Below are positions 1 through 8,822 of a stretch of 64,000 bases of DNA, one piece after another. The notes beneath the pieces were generated by a model. It was not told the origin of the DNA. It worked only from the letters and a program-made list of their open reading frames with translations, and searched no databases. The first letter of the stretch is position 1. Each line of letters starts with the position of its first letter. Location of the stretch: positions 3,193,001-3,257,000 of the forward strand of contig NZ_CP031455.1 of the NCBI RefSeq assembly GCF_003391135.1, given 5' to 3'. The position numbers were made by a program, and so were the translations under genes. This stretch comes from Streptoverticillium olivoreticuli subsp. olivoreticuli (GTDB lineage: Bacteria; Actinomycetota; Actinomycetes; Streptomycetales; Streptomycetaceae).

Positions 1-1377
1 GCCGAGGACGGCCGGAAGATGTCCAAGCACCTGGGCAACATCCTCCAGCCGATCCCGCTGATGGACCAGCACGGCGCCGACGCCGTCCGCTGGTTCATGG
101 CCGCCGGCGGCTCCCCGTGGGCCGCGCGCCGCGTCGGGCACGGCACGATCCAGGAGGTCGTCCGCAAGACGCTCCTCACCTACTGGAACACGGTCGCCTT
201 CCAGGCGCTCTACGCCCGGACGTCCGGCTGGGCGCCCTCCGCGTCCGACCCGGCCCCGGCCGACCGCCCGCTGATCGACCGCTGGCTGCTCAGCGAGCTC
301 AACGCGCTGACCGACCAGGTCACCCAGGCCCTGGAGTCCTACGACACCCAGCGCGCGGGCAAGCTGCTGTCCTCCTTCGTGGACGACCTGTCGAACTGGT
401 ACGTGCGGCGCTGCCGCCGCCGGTTCTGGCAGGGTGACGCGGCCGCGCTGCGCACCCTGCACGAGGTCGTCGAGACGGTCACCCGGCTGATGGCGCCCCT
501 GGTGCCGTTCATCACCGAGCGCGTATGGCAGGATCTCGTGGTCCCGGTGGACCCGGAGGCCCCCGAGTCGGTGCACCTGGCGACCTGGCCGCAGGCCGAC
601 ACCGCCCTGATCGACCCCGAGCTGTCCCAGCAGATGCTGCTCGTGCGGCGCCTGGTCGAGCTGGGCCGCGCCACCCGCGCGGAGTCCGGCGTCAAGACCC
701 GGCAGCCGCTGTCCCGCGCGCTGGTCGCGGCCGCCGGCTTCGAGGCCCTGGGCCCGGAGCTGCGCGCCCAGATCACCGAGGAGCTGAACGTCTCCTCGCT
801 CGCCTCCCTCTCGGAGGTGGGGGGCTCGCTGGTCGACACCACCGCGAAGGCCAACTTCCGGGCGCTCGGCCGCCGGTTCGGCAAGGGCGTCCAGGCCGTG
901 GCCAAGGCCGTCGCCGAGGCGGACGCCGCGGCGCTGTCGCTGGCCCTGCGCGCGGGCACCGCGTCCGTGGCCGTGGACGGCGAGACCGTGACGCTCTCCC
1001 CCGACGAGGTCATCATCACCGAAACCCCGCGCGAGGGCTGGTCGGTGGCCTCCGACTCGGGCGCGACGGTGGCCCTCGACCTGGAGATCACCCCGGAGCT
1101 GCGCCGCGCGGGCCTGGCCCGTGACGCGATCCGGCTGATCCAGGAGGCCCGCAAGAACAGCGGCCTCGACGTCGCCGACCGGATCGCCCTGCGCTGGGTC
1201 TCCTCGGACGAGGAGACCACCACCGCGCTGGTCGAGCACTCCGGGCTCATCGCGGACGAGGTGCTCGCCACGGCCTTCTTGAACGAGCACGGCGTATCCG
1301 GCGGGGCCGACGACTCCTACGGCGAGTCGTTCGAGGACGAGGGCCTCGGTCTGACGTTCCGCCTCCGCAAGGCGTAA
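1..1377 (+). CDS. ileS: Isoleucyl-tRNA synthetase, C-terminal part (5' end outside window)
   Basis: This is the last 458 codons of a class I aminoacyl-tRNA synthetase that charges tRNA-Ile. The frame is open from base 1. The KMSKS catalytic loop is visible at once as GRKMSKHLGN (bases 10-39), followed by the helical anticodon-binding region (WYVRRCRRRFW near residue 130 of the visible part) and a long C-terminal domain. The enzyme is usually just over 1000 residues, so the Rossmann core, the HIGH motif and the editing domain lie to the left. It reads towards the divIVA end of the dcw cluster and is closed by a strong hairpin. The KMSKS position and the domain order fit IleRS better than ValRS or LeuRS. 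Confidence 0.93.
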   Translation, partial: AEDGRKMSKHLGNILQPIPLMDQHGADAVRWFMAAGGSPWAARRVGHGTIQEVVRKTLLTYWNTVAFQALYARTSGWAPSASDPAPADRPLIDRWLLSELNALTDQVTQALESYDTQRAGKLLSSFVDDLSNWYVRRCRRRFWQGDAAALRTLHEVVETVTRLMAPLVPFITERVWQDLVVPVDPEAPESVHLATWPQADTALIDPELSQQMLLVRRLVELGRATRAESGVKTRQPLSRALVAAAGFEALGPELRAQITEELNVSSLASLSEVGGSLVDTTAKANFRALGRRFGKGVQAVAKAVAEADAAALSLALRAGTASVAVDGETVTLSPDEVIITETPREGWSVASDSGATVALDLEITPELRRAGLARDAIRLIQEARKNSGLDVADRIALRWVSSDEETTTALVEHSGLIADEVLATAFLNEHGVSGGADDSYGESFEDEGLGLTFRLRKA

Positions 1378-1386
1378 CGAACCCAC

Positions 1387-1433
1387 AAGAGCCGGTCGTC
1401 CGGGAGCTGCGTGCTCCCGGACGGCCGGCTCTT
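1387..1433 (+). terminator. Hairpin terminator after ileS
   Basis: Inverted repeat with arms at 1387-1407 and 1413-1433. The arms are 21 nt with one mismatch (T1396/G1424) and enclose a 5-nt loop. It starts 10 nt after the ileS stop. There is no clear T-tract, as is common in Streptomyces. Confidence 0.8.
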
Positions 1434-1470
1434 CGCTGTGCGTTCCACCCTGTGGGGGACATACGGGAAA

Positions 1471-1508
1471 CGGGCCGGGCCCGGGACAGATGTCCCGGGC
1501 CCGGCCCG
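1471..1508 (-). terminator. Hairpin terminator after divIVA
   Basis: Perfect 18-bp G+C-rich inverted repeat (arms 1471-1488 and 1491-1508) around a 2-nt centre. It lies 26 nt beyond the divIVA stop on the minus strand, between convergent ileS and divIVA, and probably terminates the dcw operon. It may work in both directions. Confidence 0.8.
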
Positions 1509-1534
1509 CTGATTGCCGACGGCGGCGCCGCGGC

Positions 1535-2737
1535 TTAGTTGTCGTCCTCGTCGATCAGGAAGCCGCGCATCGGCGACGGCGCCTGCTGCATCGGCTGCTG
1601 GCCCTGGGGCCGGACCGGTGCCATCGGCTGGGTCATCGCCGGGGACATCTGCTGCTGGCCGCCGTACGACGGAGCACCCATCGAGGTGTTGCCACCCATG
1701 GAGGTGTTACCGCCCATGGACGGGTTGCCGCCCATGCTGTGGCCACCCATGCCCGCACCTGCCGAGGCCATGGACCCGCTCATCGACGGGGCCGCGGGCA
1801 GCGACGGGGTGTTGGGGTTGCGCGGCGGGGCCAGCGAGTCGTCCGCCTGGTTCTCCAGCTGACGCAGCTGGCTCTCCAGGTAGGACTTCAGACGCGTGCG
1901 GTACTCGCGCTCGAAGCCGCGCAGGTCCTCGACCTTGCGCTCCAGCGTGGCGCGGGCGGACTCCAGGGAGCCCATCGCGACACGGTGCTTCTCCTGCGCG
2001 TCCCGCTCCAGGGCGTCGGCCTTGGCGCGGGCGTCCCGCTCCAGACCCTCGGCCCTGCTGCGCGCCTCGCCGACGATCTTGTTGGCCTCGGAACGGGCCT
2101 CCGCGATCGCCTGGTCGGCGGTCTGCTGAGCGAGCGACAGCACACGAGCGGCGCTGTCACCGCCCGGTCCCTGACCCGGCTGGGGCAGCTGCGGGCCGGG
2201 GCCGCCCATCGGGCCGTTCTGGCCCATGGCGTTCTGACCCATGGGGCCGTTCTGCCCCATTCCGTTCTGACCCATGCCGTTCTGGCCCATCGGGCCGTTC
2301 TGTCCCATGGGGCCGCCCATCGGGCCACCCATCGGACCGTTCTGTCCCATCGGGCCGGGACCGTGCGGGCCCTGGGGACCGTGGCCGTGACCGCCGGGGC
2401 CTGCCGGAAGCTGCGGGGCACCGCCCGGCAGCTGCGGCGGGCCGCCCATCTGCTGTTGCTGCGGCACCGGCTGCGGTCCGGATATGGCAGCGGGCACCGG
2501 AGCGCCGGGCCGCTGGTCCTGCGGCTCGGGCTTGCGCATTCCCTGCTGCTGGTTCTGCGCGGCGGCACGCGTGGCGGCGGCCAGCTTCGCGCGCAGGTCC
2601 TCGTTCTCCCGGAGCAGTCGGGTCAGTTCGGCCTCGACCTCGTCTAGAAAGGCATCGACCTCGTCCTCGTCATAGCCTTCTCGGAGACGGACGGTCGTGA
2701 ACTGCTTGTTCCGCACATCCTCGGGGGTCAACGGCAT
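1535..2737 (-). CDS. divIVA: DivIVA/Wag31 polar growth scaffold
   Basis: Coiled-coil protein of 400 aa that marks curved membrane at hyphal tips and directs apical wall growth. The N-terminus MPLTPEDVRNKQF and the stretch LREGYDEDEVDAFLDEVE (residues 18-35) are the conserved membrane-binding DivIVA domain. A first coiled coil covers about 30-65. A low-complexity Gln/Pro/Gly/Met linker covers about 66-192 and contains GQNG repeats. A second long coiled coil covers about 195-298, and a flexible tail with NxSMGG repeats ends in FLIDEDDN. The large linker is typical of Streptomyces; Bacillus DivIVA is under 200 aa. It is last in the minus-strand dcw cluster, after yggT. Confidence 0.96.
   Translation of the reverse strand: MPLTPEDVRNKQFTTVRLREGYDEDEVDAFLDEVEAELTRLLRENEDLRAKLAAATRAAAQNQQQGMRKPEPQDQRPGAPVPAAISGPQPVPQQQQMGGPPQLPGGAPQLPAGPGGHGHGPQGPHGPGPMGQNGPMGGPMGGPMGQNGPMGQNGMGQNGMGQNGPMGQNAMGQNGPMGGPGPQLPQPGQGPGGDSAARVLSLAQQTADQAIAEARSEANKIVGEARSRAEGLERDARAKADALERDAQEKHRVAMGSLESARATLERKVEDLRGFEREYRTRLKSYLESQLRQLENQADDSLAPPRNPNTPSLPAAPSMSGSMASAGAGMGGHSMGGNPSMGGNTSMGGNTSMGAPSYGGQQQMSPAMTQPMAPVRPQGQQPMQQAPSPMRGFLIDEDDN
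2198..2350 (-). repeat. GQNG/MGGP repeats in the DivIVA linker
   Basis: Codons for DivIVA residues about 130-180 form a short tandem array of MGQNGP, MGGP and MGQNGM units. At DNA level a roughly 15-nt unit (cat-cggg/cc-gttctg type) recurs with small changes. It is in frame throughout, so copy number can vary without a frameshift. Confidence 0.85.
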
Positions 2738-2798
2738 CTCTTCTTCACCTCAACGTAGTCGTCGGCAATCGGCAAGACCGTATCGTTCACAGCCGCGT

Positions 2799-3083
2799 TC
2801 ACAGCCGGCTCACGACGGTGATCAGGATGTAGACGATGATCATCAGTACGAAGAAGGACAGGTCGAGCGCCACGCCCCCGAGACGCAGCGGCGGGATGAC
2901 CCGCCGCAGAAGCTTGAGTGGCGGATCGGTGACAGTGTAGGTGGCCTCAAGGACGACCACCATCGCCTTACCGGGTTGCCATGAGCGTGCGAACTGGAAG
3001 ACGTAATCCATCACCAGCCGGAAGATCAGCACGAACAGGAAGCAGTACAACGCGATGTAGATCACCTGTAGTGCGATGCCCAT
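2799..3083 (-). CDS. yggT: YggT family membrane protein
   Basis: Protein of 94 aa with two hydrophobic segments: about residues 3-25 (ALQVIYIALYCFLFVLIFRL) and about 72-92 (LSFFVLMIIVYILITVV). Between them is a conserved loop containing TDPPLKLLRRVIPPLRLGGVALD, the YggT family hallmark. The biochemical role is not settled. The family sits next to sepF and divIVA in actinobacteria and is thought to act in membrane or division functions. It lies between sepF (76 nt upstream) and divIVA (61 nt downstream) on the same strand. Confidence 0.92.
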   Translation of the reverse strand: MGIALQVIYIALYCFLFVLIFRLVMDYVFQFARSWQPGKAMVVVLEATYTVTDPPLKLLRRVIPPLRLGGVALDLSFFVLMIIVYILITVVSRL

Positions 3084-3159
3084 CTCGCGCTTCCCTCTCC
3101 CCTTGCTCGTACCCGGCCTGTCGGGCCGTCATTCATCCGGCATTGACCGGTTTTGCGTC

Positions 3160-3762
3160 TCAGCTCTGATTGAAGAACCCACCCTCTGCGATGCGGGCCT
3201 TGTCCTCCGCCGTGACATCGACGTTAGCAGGAGACAGCAGGAACACCTTCTGCGTCACCCGCTCGATGCTGCCGTGGAGTCCGAAGACCAGACCGGCGGC
3301 GAAGTCGACAAGTCGCTTCGCGTCCGTGTCGTCCATCTCCGTGAGATTCATGATCACGGGGGTGCCCTCGCGGAAGTGTTCCCCGATGGTACGGGCCTCG
3401 TTGTAGGTCCGGGGGTGCAATGTCGTGATGCGGTAGGGCTCCCGCTCGGACACAACCTTGGGCATGATCACCGGTGCGTTCTTCTCCAGAGAGTGGCGTT
3501 CGGGTGTGATGGACGCCACGGGGGCGATTCGGGCGGGTCGTCCCGTTTCCGCTACGAGCGGAGCGGGTTCGCGCTGTGCCGGCGGCTGGGCGACTCGAAC
3601 CGGTTCGTCCGGTTGCGTCTGTTGGGACTGATGCTGCTGCCTGCGTCGGTCGGGCTCCGGCTCGGGCTCGAACTCGTCATCGGGGTCGAACCCCGGGCCG
3701 TCGTACCCATCGTCCTCCACGAGGCCGAGGTAGACCGCCATCTTGCGCATCGCGCCGGCCAT
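3160..3762 (-). CDS. sepF: SepF cell division protein
   Basis: Protein of 200 aa that tethers FtsZ to the membrane; important here because the cluster has no ftsA. The N-terminal [18 protein letters not shown] forms the membrane-binding amphipathic helix. An acidic, Pro/Gln-rich linker follows (about 20-90), then the globular SepF domain (about 105-190) with [19 protein letters not shown] and a central NLTEMDD segment. The C-terminus has [12 protein letters not shown]. The first ATG was chosen because it keeps the amphipathic helix; M5 or M8 are possible alternatives. It sits between yggS and yggT. Confidence 0.94.
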   Translation of the reverse strand: MAGAMRKMAVYLGLVEDDGYDGPGFDPDDEFEPEPEPDRRRQQHQSQQTQPDEPVRVAQPPAQREPAPLVAETGRPARIAPVASITPERHSLEKNAPVIMPKVVSEREPYRITTLHPRTYNEARTIGEHFREGTPVIMNLTEMDDTDAKRLVDFAAGLVFGLHGSIERVTQKVFLLSPANVDVTAEDKARIAEGGFFNQS

Positions 3763-3884
3763 TCTCTGCGTCCTCCGCTCTGTGGTGGATCGGCTCCGTC
3801 AACGGCGCCTTGGATCCACTTGGTCTGCCCACCTTTTGGTGGGATTGACCATATTTTCTGCTGTGGTCCGACTTCTTGGCGACG

Positions 3885-4604
3885 TTACCCGAGCCCGGGT
3901 CGGACTCCGAGTACCGCCGATCCGACACGTACATGTGTCGCCCCGGCTGCCACGGCGTCATCCAGGTCCGCGCTCATCCCTGCTGACACCATGTTCGCAG
4001 CAGGATGGGCCGCGCGCAGGCCCGTTGAGATTTCCATCAGCCGGTCGAATGCCGCCCGGGGCCGTCCCGCGTAAGGGCCGGCGAGCGGAGCGACCGTCAT
4101 CAGACCGGCGGGACGCAGCCCTTCGGCGGCGGCGATCGCGTCCGCGAGGACGGCGACCCCGTCCGGCGCGACACCACCCCGGTCGCCCCGCTCTCCCGAC
4201 TCCGCGTCAAGAGCCACCTGGATCAGGCAGTCCAGCTCGCGTCCGGCTCGAACGGCCACGGCGGAGAGGGCGGTGACCAGTCTGATTCGGTCGACAGAGT
4301 GCACCACATCGGCATAACTCACCACCGAACGGACCTTGTTCGTCTGCAATTGTCCGACGAAGTGCCAGGTCAGTGGCAGATCCGCGCACTCGGCGGCCTT
4401 GGGGGCGGCGTCCTGGTCGCGGTTCTCCGCGACGTGCCGGACCCCCAGTTCCGAGAGAAGGCGCACATCGCTCGCGGGGTAGGTCTTGGTGACCACGACG
4501 AGGGTCACTTCTTCGCGCTCGCGTCCGGCCGCGGCGCACGCTGCGGAGATACGTTCCTCCACGCGCGCCAGATTGGCGGCCAGTTCCGTTCTGCGGTCCG
4601 TCAC
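3885..4604 (-). CDS. yggS: YggS/PROSC family pyridoxal-phosphate homeostasis protein
   Basis: Single-domain PLP-binding protein of 239 aa with an alanine-racemase-like TIM barrel. It keeps free PLP in balance and is not known to be an enzyme. The PLP lysine is in VVVTKTYPASDV (about residue 40), and phosphate-binding residues lie in the C-terminal SAGMSADLDDAVAAGATHVRVGSAVLG. The N-terminal RVEERISAACAAAGR matches the family. It overlaps pgeF by 4 nt (ATGA), so the two are translationally coupled. The next gene, sepF, starts 122 nt downstream. Confidence 0.93.
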   Translation of the reverse strand: MTDRRTELAANLARVEERISAACAAAGREREEVTLVVVTKTYPASDVRLLSELGVRHVAENRDQDAAPKAAECADLPLTWHFVGQLQTNKVRSVVSYADVVHSVDRIRLVTALSAVAVRAGRELDCLIQVALDAESGERGDRGGVAPDGVAVLADAIAAAEGLRPAGLMTVAPLAGPYAGRPRAAFDRLMEISTGLRAAHPAANMVSAGMSADLDDAVAAGATHVRVGSAVLGVRPGLG

Positions 4605-5365
4605 AGCTCAGCGTCCAACCAGACATAGCTCGCGAGCCGCCCGGTGACGTGCTCGCGTCGGTACGAGAAGTGGTCTGCCGACTCCAGCGTACAAATGTGA
4701 GATTGTCCGCTGATATTCACACCAAGTCGGTGCAGTTGTGCACAAACCCCCGCGGCGACGTCCACCGCCGGGGTGCCCTTGCGGGTGGTGGCCCAGGCCT
4801 CGGCCACGGCCGCGGTGACCTCGGCGCGCATCGCCTCGGGCACCTCGTAGCAGAAGCCGCAGACCGAGGGGCCGGTGTGGGCGATGATCCGGGCGGGGTC
4901 GGCACCCAGCGCGATCATCGCCTCGACGGTGGCGGGGACGACTCCGGCGACCAGTCCCGGGCGGCCGGCGTGGGCCGCGCCCGTGATCCCGGCGACCGGG
5001 TCGGCGAGCAGGACCGGGGTGCAGTCCGCGGTGAGCACCGCGAGTGCCAGGCCGCGACGGGCCGTCACCACTCCGTCGACCGCGGGAATCTCCTCGGTGC
5101 CGCCGGCACCCCACGGTCCGTCGACCACGGCCACGTCCCGGCCGTGCACCTGGTTCATCCAGACGACCGCCGCCGGGTCGAGGCCGAGCGACTTCGCGGT
5201 CCGCTCCCGGTTGGCGCGCACGGCGGCGGGGTCGTCACCGACCGCGCCGCCCAGGTTGAGCTCGTCATACGGAGCGGCGCTCACCCCGCCCCACCTGTCG
5301 GTGAAGGCGAAGTGCGCGCCGCTCGCGTGCTGTTCGGATGTCACTGCGTGTTGATGCCCTATCAC
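4601..5365 (-). CDS. pgeF: PgeF/YfiH family protein (multicopper-oxidase-like fold)
   Basis: Protein of 254 aa of the DUF152/YfiH family. Characterised members act as purine nucleoside phosphorylases/adenosine deaminases or as peptidoglycan-editing factors that clear wrongly made UDP-MurNAc-L-Ser. The zinc-binding triad is H74 (QVHGRD), C115 (LTADCTPVLL) and H132 (AAHAGRPGL), all present. A further HTGPSVCGFCYEV segment lies near residue 163. It follows ftsZ by 23 nt and overlaps yggS. A location inside the dcw cluster fits an editing role, but the substrate cannot be read from sequence. Confidence 0.9.
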   Translation of the reverse strand: MIGHQHAVTSEQHASGAHFAFTDRWGGVSAAPYDELNLGGAVGDDPAAVRANRERTAKSLGLDPAAVVWMNQVHGRDVAVVDGPWGAGGTEEIPAVDGVVTARRGLALAVLTADCTPVLLADPVAGITGAAHAGRPGLVAGVVPATVEAMIALGADPARIIAHTGPSVCGFCYEVPEAMRAEVTAAVAEAWATTRKGTPAVDVAAGVCAQLHRLGVNISGQSHICTLESADHFSYRREHVTGRLASYVWLDAEL

Positions 5366-5388
5366 TTTGGGCCGCTCGGTCGCGGGTC

Positions 5389-6627
5389 CTACTTGAGGAA
5401 GTCCGGGACGTCGAGTTCCTCGGCGGTCGAGTCCTGGTAGGGCCGGGCCGGCGGGACCTGCGGGGAGGACACCGGCGGCGGGGGGACCTCGCCGACCGGC
5501 GACTCGGTGCCCGAGGGCTCCTCGGTGCGCGGGGTCACGCTGCCGAGACCGCCGAAGGAGGAGCGGACCGGCTCGGCCTGAGGGGACTGGCGCGGGGCCG
5601 CGGCCGACGCGGTGCTCTCCTCACGGCCGTTGCCGTAGGAGGAGCCGAGCACCTTGTCGCGGCTGCCCTTGGCCGGCGGCTGCCCGCCGTCGAAGCCGGC
5701 CGCGATGACCGTGACCCGGACCTCGTCACCGAGGGCGTCGTCGATGACGGCGCCGAAGATGATGTTGGCCTCGGGGTGGGCCGCCTCGCTGACCAGCTGC
5801 GCCGCCTCGTTGATCTCGAAGAGACCGAGGTCGGAGCCGCCGGAGATGGAGAGCAGCACACCACGGGCGCCGTCGATGGACGCCTCCAGGAGCGGCGAGG
5901 AGATCGCCATCTCCGCGGCGGCCACCGCGCGGTCGTCGCCGCGGGCGGAGCCGATCCCCATGAGCGCCGATCCGGCCTCGGACATCACGGACTTGACGTC
6001 GGCGAAGTCGAGGTTGATCAGGCCGGGGGTGGTGATGAGGTCGGTGATGCCCTGGACACCCGACAGCAGCACCTGGTCCGCGGACTTGAACGCGTCGAGC
6101 ACGCTCACCTGACGGTCCGAGATGGACAGGAGTCGGTCGTTGGGGATCACGATGAGGGTGTCGACCTCGTCGCGCAGACCCGCGATGCCGTCCTCCGCCT
6201 GGTTCGCCCGGCGGCGGCCCTCGAAGGTGAACGGCCGGGTGACCACACCGATCGTCAGGGCGCCCAGCGAGCGGGCGATGTTGGCGACGACGGGGGCGCC
6301 ACCGGTGCCGGTGCCGCCGCCCTCGCCCGCGGTCACGAAGACCATGTCGGCCCCCTTGAGGACCTCCTCGATCTCCTCGCGGTGGTCTTCGGCCGCCTTG
6401 CGGCCGACATCGGGGTTGGCGCCGGCGCCGAGGCCGCGGGTGAGCTCACGGCCGACGTCCAGCTTGACGTCGGCGTCGCTCATCAGCAGGGCCTGCGCAT
6501 CGGTATTGATCGCGATGAACTCGACGCCCTTGAGACCGACCTCGATCATCCGGTTGATGGCGTTCACGCCACCGCCGCCGATACCGACGACCTTGATGAC
6601 TGCGAGGTAGTTCTGCGGTGCTGCCAC
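5389..6627 (-). CDS. ftsZ: FtsZ, tubulin-like cell division GTPase
   Basis: GTPase of 412 aa that polymerises into the Z ring and the sporulation Z ladders. The tubulin signature GGGTGTG is at residues 103-109, and the nucleotide-binding [12 protein letters not shown] at 16-27. The GTPase and C-terminal domains run to about 320. A Pro/Ser-rich linker follows, then the conserved tail peptide ending LDVPDFLK that binds partners such as SepF. The start is GTG with GAGAGG about 12 nt upstream. About 240 nt separate it from ftsQ, unusually long for this cluster, and this gap holds dedicated promoter signals. Confidence 0.98.
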   Translation of the reverse strand: MAAPQNYLAVIKVVGIGGGGVNAINRMIEVGLKGVEFIAINTDAQALLMSDADVKLDVGRELTRGLGAGANPDVGRKAAEDHREEIEEVLKGADMVFVTAGEGGGTGTGGAPVVANIARSLGALTIGVVTRPFTFEGRRRANQAEDGIAGLRDEVDTLIVIPNDRLLSISDRQVSVLDAFKSADQVLLSGVQGITDLITTPGLINLDFADVKSVMSEAGSALMGIGSARGDDRAVAAAEMAISSPLLEASIDGARGVLLSISGGSDLGLFEINEAAQLVSEAAHPEANIIFGAVIDDALGDEVRVTVIAAGFDGGQPPAKGSRDKVLGSSYGNGREESTASAAAPRQSPQAEPVRSSFGGLGSVTPRTEEPSGTESPVGEVPPPPVSSPQVPPARPYQDSTAEELDVPDFLK

Positions 6628-6747
6628 GTCGAAGGCCTCTCGCCTCGAGTTACGTATGCCTGGGGGACGGTTCTCATGCCGACCCGAACCCTCAACGTGA
6701 AGTTTAGGGTTACCGGTGCCGCTGTTCGCCGGGGTTCTCCGAACAGG

Positions 6748-6777
6748 ACACTAAGTCGACAAGTGGCGCGTGTTCAA
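6748..6777 (-). promoter_or_regulatory. Probable ftsZ promoter in the ftsQ-ftsZ gap
   Basis: On the minus strand, TTGAAC (6772-6777) and TAGTGT (6748-6753) are 18 nt apart, a good sigma-HrdB-type match, about 120 nt before the ftsZ GTG. A GACAC pentamer (+ strand 6747-6751), the core of WhiA-type sites, overlaps the -10. Several developmental promoters are known in this gap in S. coelicolor. Which one this matches was not checked. Confidence 0.5.
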
Positions 6778-6786
6778 CGAACACGC
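6768..6786. promoter_or_regulatory. Perfect 8-bp dyad over the ftsZ -35
   Basis: GCGTGTTCAACGAACACGC has perfect 8-nt arms around AAC. It covers the whole TTGAAC -35 element of the probable ftsZ promoter, as a repressor operator would. The arm order (GTTC then GAAC) is the reverse of a LexA box. No regulator can be named. Confidence 0.5.
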
Positions 6787-6867
6787 CGAACCTCCCGTTT
6801 TTCTTTTCACCCTATGTGATCACCCATAGCCGTAGCCAGTCAGGGTGCTGTCCGACCCTTCGGCCCG

Positions 6868-7692
6868 TCAACTCCCCGACACCGCCGGAGCGCTGGGGGC
6901 GCTCACATCGAAGCGACCGGCACCCCGCGCCGCTTTCAGCAATGCCGTGAGCGTACGGGCTTTCGCGTCGCCCCGCTCGCCGCTCCCCCAGACCACCGTC
7001 CGACCACCCGTCAGATCGAGGGTGATGGAGTCGTACGAGCGTACGTGGATGACGCGGGTGTCCGCGCGCACCCCGTCGGGCAGCGACTCGGCCACCCGTA
7101 CGCCCTCCCGCTCCAGGCGCCCGGTGCCGAAGCGGCGCAGGCTCGGCGAGTCGGCGGCCTCCACGGACAGCCGTGGCACGCTCTGCGGGGCGCGGTCGAC
7201 TGTGGCGAACCGCACGCCCGTACCGTCGATTTCGATGAACTTTCCGCCCTTTTCGACGATCGCCCTGGGCTGTCGCTCGACCACTTTCAGGTCGATCGTG
7301 TGCGGCCAGGACCGTTCGACGGAGACCGTGTCGATCCTCGGCAGCGCCTTGCGCAGCCGGTCCGCGATGGCGTCGGTGTCCACCGAGACGAGGGGCTCGC
7401 CGAGGGGGGTGGCGGCCGCCGCCCGTACCTCTTCGGGGGTCAGCACGCGCGCGCCGCTGACGTCCACCTGCGTGGCGCGCAGCCAGCTGGAGCCGTAGAA
7501 CGCCCAGCCGACGGCTGAGCCGGCGAGCGTGGTGACGACCACCCAGAAGACGATCCGGCGGCGGCGCGTGGGCCGGGAGCGGCGCGGGGCGCGCCCGGCG
7601 GCGGGCCGGGAGGGGCCGGACCGCACCGATTTCCCGCTCTTCGCGTTCTTGCTCTTCGAGCCACCGCGCTGAGCGGTCGTCGGTCCGGCCAC
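6868..7692 (-). CDS. ftsQ: FtsQ, septal POTRA-domain protein
   Basis: Bitopic division protein of 274 aa that connects FtsL/FtsB-type proteins to the septal synthase FtsW-FtsI. The N-terminal cytoplasmic part (1-48) is Arg/Lys-rich. A single transmembrane helix covers about 49-68 (RIVFWVVVTTLAGSAVGWAF), followed directly by the POTRA domain (LRATQVDVSGARVLTPEEV) and then the FtsQ beta domain. The GTG start has GGGGAG and AGGAGG upstream. It follows murG by 29 nt. In many actinobacteria murC lies between murG and ftsQ; it is missing here. Confidence 0.93.
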   Translation of the reverse strand: MAGPTTAQRGGSKSKNAKSGKSVRSGPSRPAAGRAPRRSRPTRRRRIVFWVVVTTLAGSAVGWAFYGSSWLRATQVDVSGARVLTPEEVRAAAATPLGEPLVSVDTDAIADRLRKALPRIDTVSVERSWPHTIDLKVVERQPRAIVEKGGKFIEIDGTGVRFATVDRAPQSVPRLSVEAADSPSLRRFGTGRLEREGVRVAESLPDGVRADTRVIHVRSYDSITLDLTGGRTVVWGSGERGDAKARTLTALLKAARGAGRFDVSAPSAPAVSGS

Positions 7693-7721
7693 GCTCCCCA
7701 GCCTCCTGCTCCCGCGGGCCC

Positions 7722-8816
7722 TCAGCCCGCCCTGCGTGCGGCAATCGCCTCATAGACCATGCCGACGAGCAGCTCGTCGGCGTCGCGCCGCCCGAACTCG
7801 GAGGCGGCGCGGGACATCTCGTACAGCCGGTGCGGGTCGGCGAGCACCGGGAGTACCTGGCTCTGCACCCATTCGGGGCTCAGCTCGGCGTCGTCGACCA
7901 GCAGGCCGCCGCCCGCCTTGACCACCGGCTGGGCGTTGAGCCGCTGTTCGCCGTTGCCGATGGGCAGCGGGACGTAGGCGGCCGGGAGCCCGACGGCGGA
8001 CAGCTCGGCGACGGTCATCGCACCCGCGCGGCAGAGCATCATGTCGGCCGCGGCGTACGCGAGATCCATCCGGTCCACGTACGGTACCGGGACATAGGGC
8101 GGCATACCGGGCATGTTGTCCACATGCGGCAGGTCGTTCTTCGGACCGACCGCGTGCAGGATCTGGATGCCGGAGCGCTGGAGCGCCGGGGCGACGGCCT
8201 GGACGACCTCGTTGAGCCTGCGGGCACCCTGCGAACCGCCGGAGACCAGCAGGGTCGGCAGGCTGGGGTCGAGCCCGAAGTAGGCCCGCGCCTCCGGCCG
8301 GGCGGCGCCGCGGTCGAGGGTGGCGATGGTGCGGCGCAGCGGGATGCCCACATAGCGGGCGTTGCGCAGCTTGCTGTCCGGCGTGGACACCGCGACCCCG
8401 GCGGCGTAGCGCGAGCCGATCTTGTTGGCGAGGCCGGGGCGCGCGTTGGCCTCGTGCACGATGATCGGCACGCCGAGCCGCTTGGCGGCCAGGTAGCCGG
8501 GCAGCGCCACATAGCCGCCGAAGCCGACCACGCAGTCCGCCTTGGTGCGCTCGAGGATCTGCTCGGCGGCCTTGATCGTGCCGCGCAGCCGCCCGGGGAC
8601 GGTGATCAGCTCTGGTGTGGGCTTGCGCGGCAGGGGGACGGCGGGGATCAGGCCCAGCTCATAGCCCCGCTCGGGCACGAGCCGGGTCTCCAGGCCCCGC
8701 TCCGTGCCGAGCGCCGTGATCCCCACGGTCGGGTCCTGCCTGCGCAGGGCGTCCGCGAGGGCGAGCGCGGGCTCGATGTGGCCGGCGGTCCCCCCGCCGG
8801 CGAGTACGACATGCAC
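7722..8816 (-). CDS. murG: MurG, lipid II-forming GlcNAc transferase
   Basis: GT28 family enzyme of 364 aa that transfers GlcNAc from UDP-GlcNAc to lipid I at the inner membrane face, giving lipid II. The N-terminal [15 protein letters not shown] (residues 7-21) is the GGGTxGHxxP loop. The UDP-binding C-domain contains [11 protein letters not shown] (about 198-208) and [24 protein letters not shown] (about 265-290). Length is normal. Only 6 nt separate it from ftsW upstream, so the two are co-transcribed. Confidence 0.96.
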   Translation of the reverse strand: MHVVLAGGGTAGHIEPALALADALRRQDPTVGITALGTERGLETRLVPERGYELGLIPAVPLPRKPTPELITVPGRLRGTIKAAEQILERTKADCVVGFGGYVALPGYLAAKRLGVPIIVHEANARPGLANKIGSRYAAGVAVSTPDSKLRNARYVGIPLRRTIATLDRGAARPEARAYFGLDPSLPTLLVSGGSQGARRLNEVVQAVAPALQRSGIQILHAVGPKNDLPHVDNMPGMPPYVPVPYVDRMDLAYAAADMMLCRAGAMTVAELSAVGLPAAYVPLPIGNGEQRLNAQPVVKAGGGLLVDDAELSPEWVQSQVLPVLADPHRLYEMSRAASEFGRRDADELLVGMVYEAIAARRAG

Positions 8817-8822
8817 CGAAAT

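Noticed and set aside
2198..2350. Tandem repeats in divIVA considered as a CRISPR-like array
   Set aside because: Units are 12-15 nt, in frame inside a coding region and without spacers or cas genes.
3592..3612. GACTCGAACCGGTTCGTCC considered as a tRNA T-arm
   Set aside because: It lies inside sepF coding sequence, and no acceptor or anticodon arm surrounds it.
6768..6786. LexA (SOS) box at the ftsZ promoter
   Set aside because: The arms are GTTC then GAAC; the actinobacterial LexA box has GAAC then GTTC.
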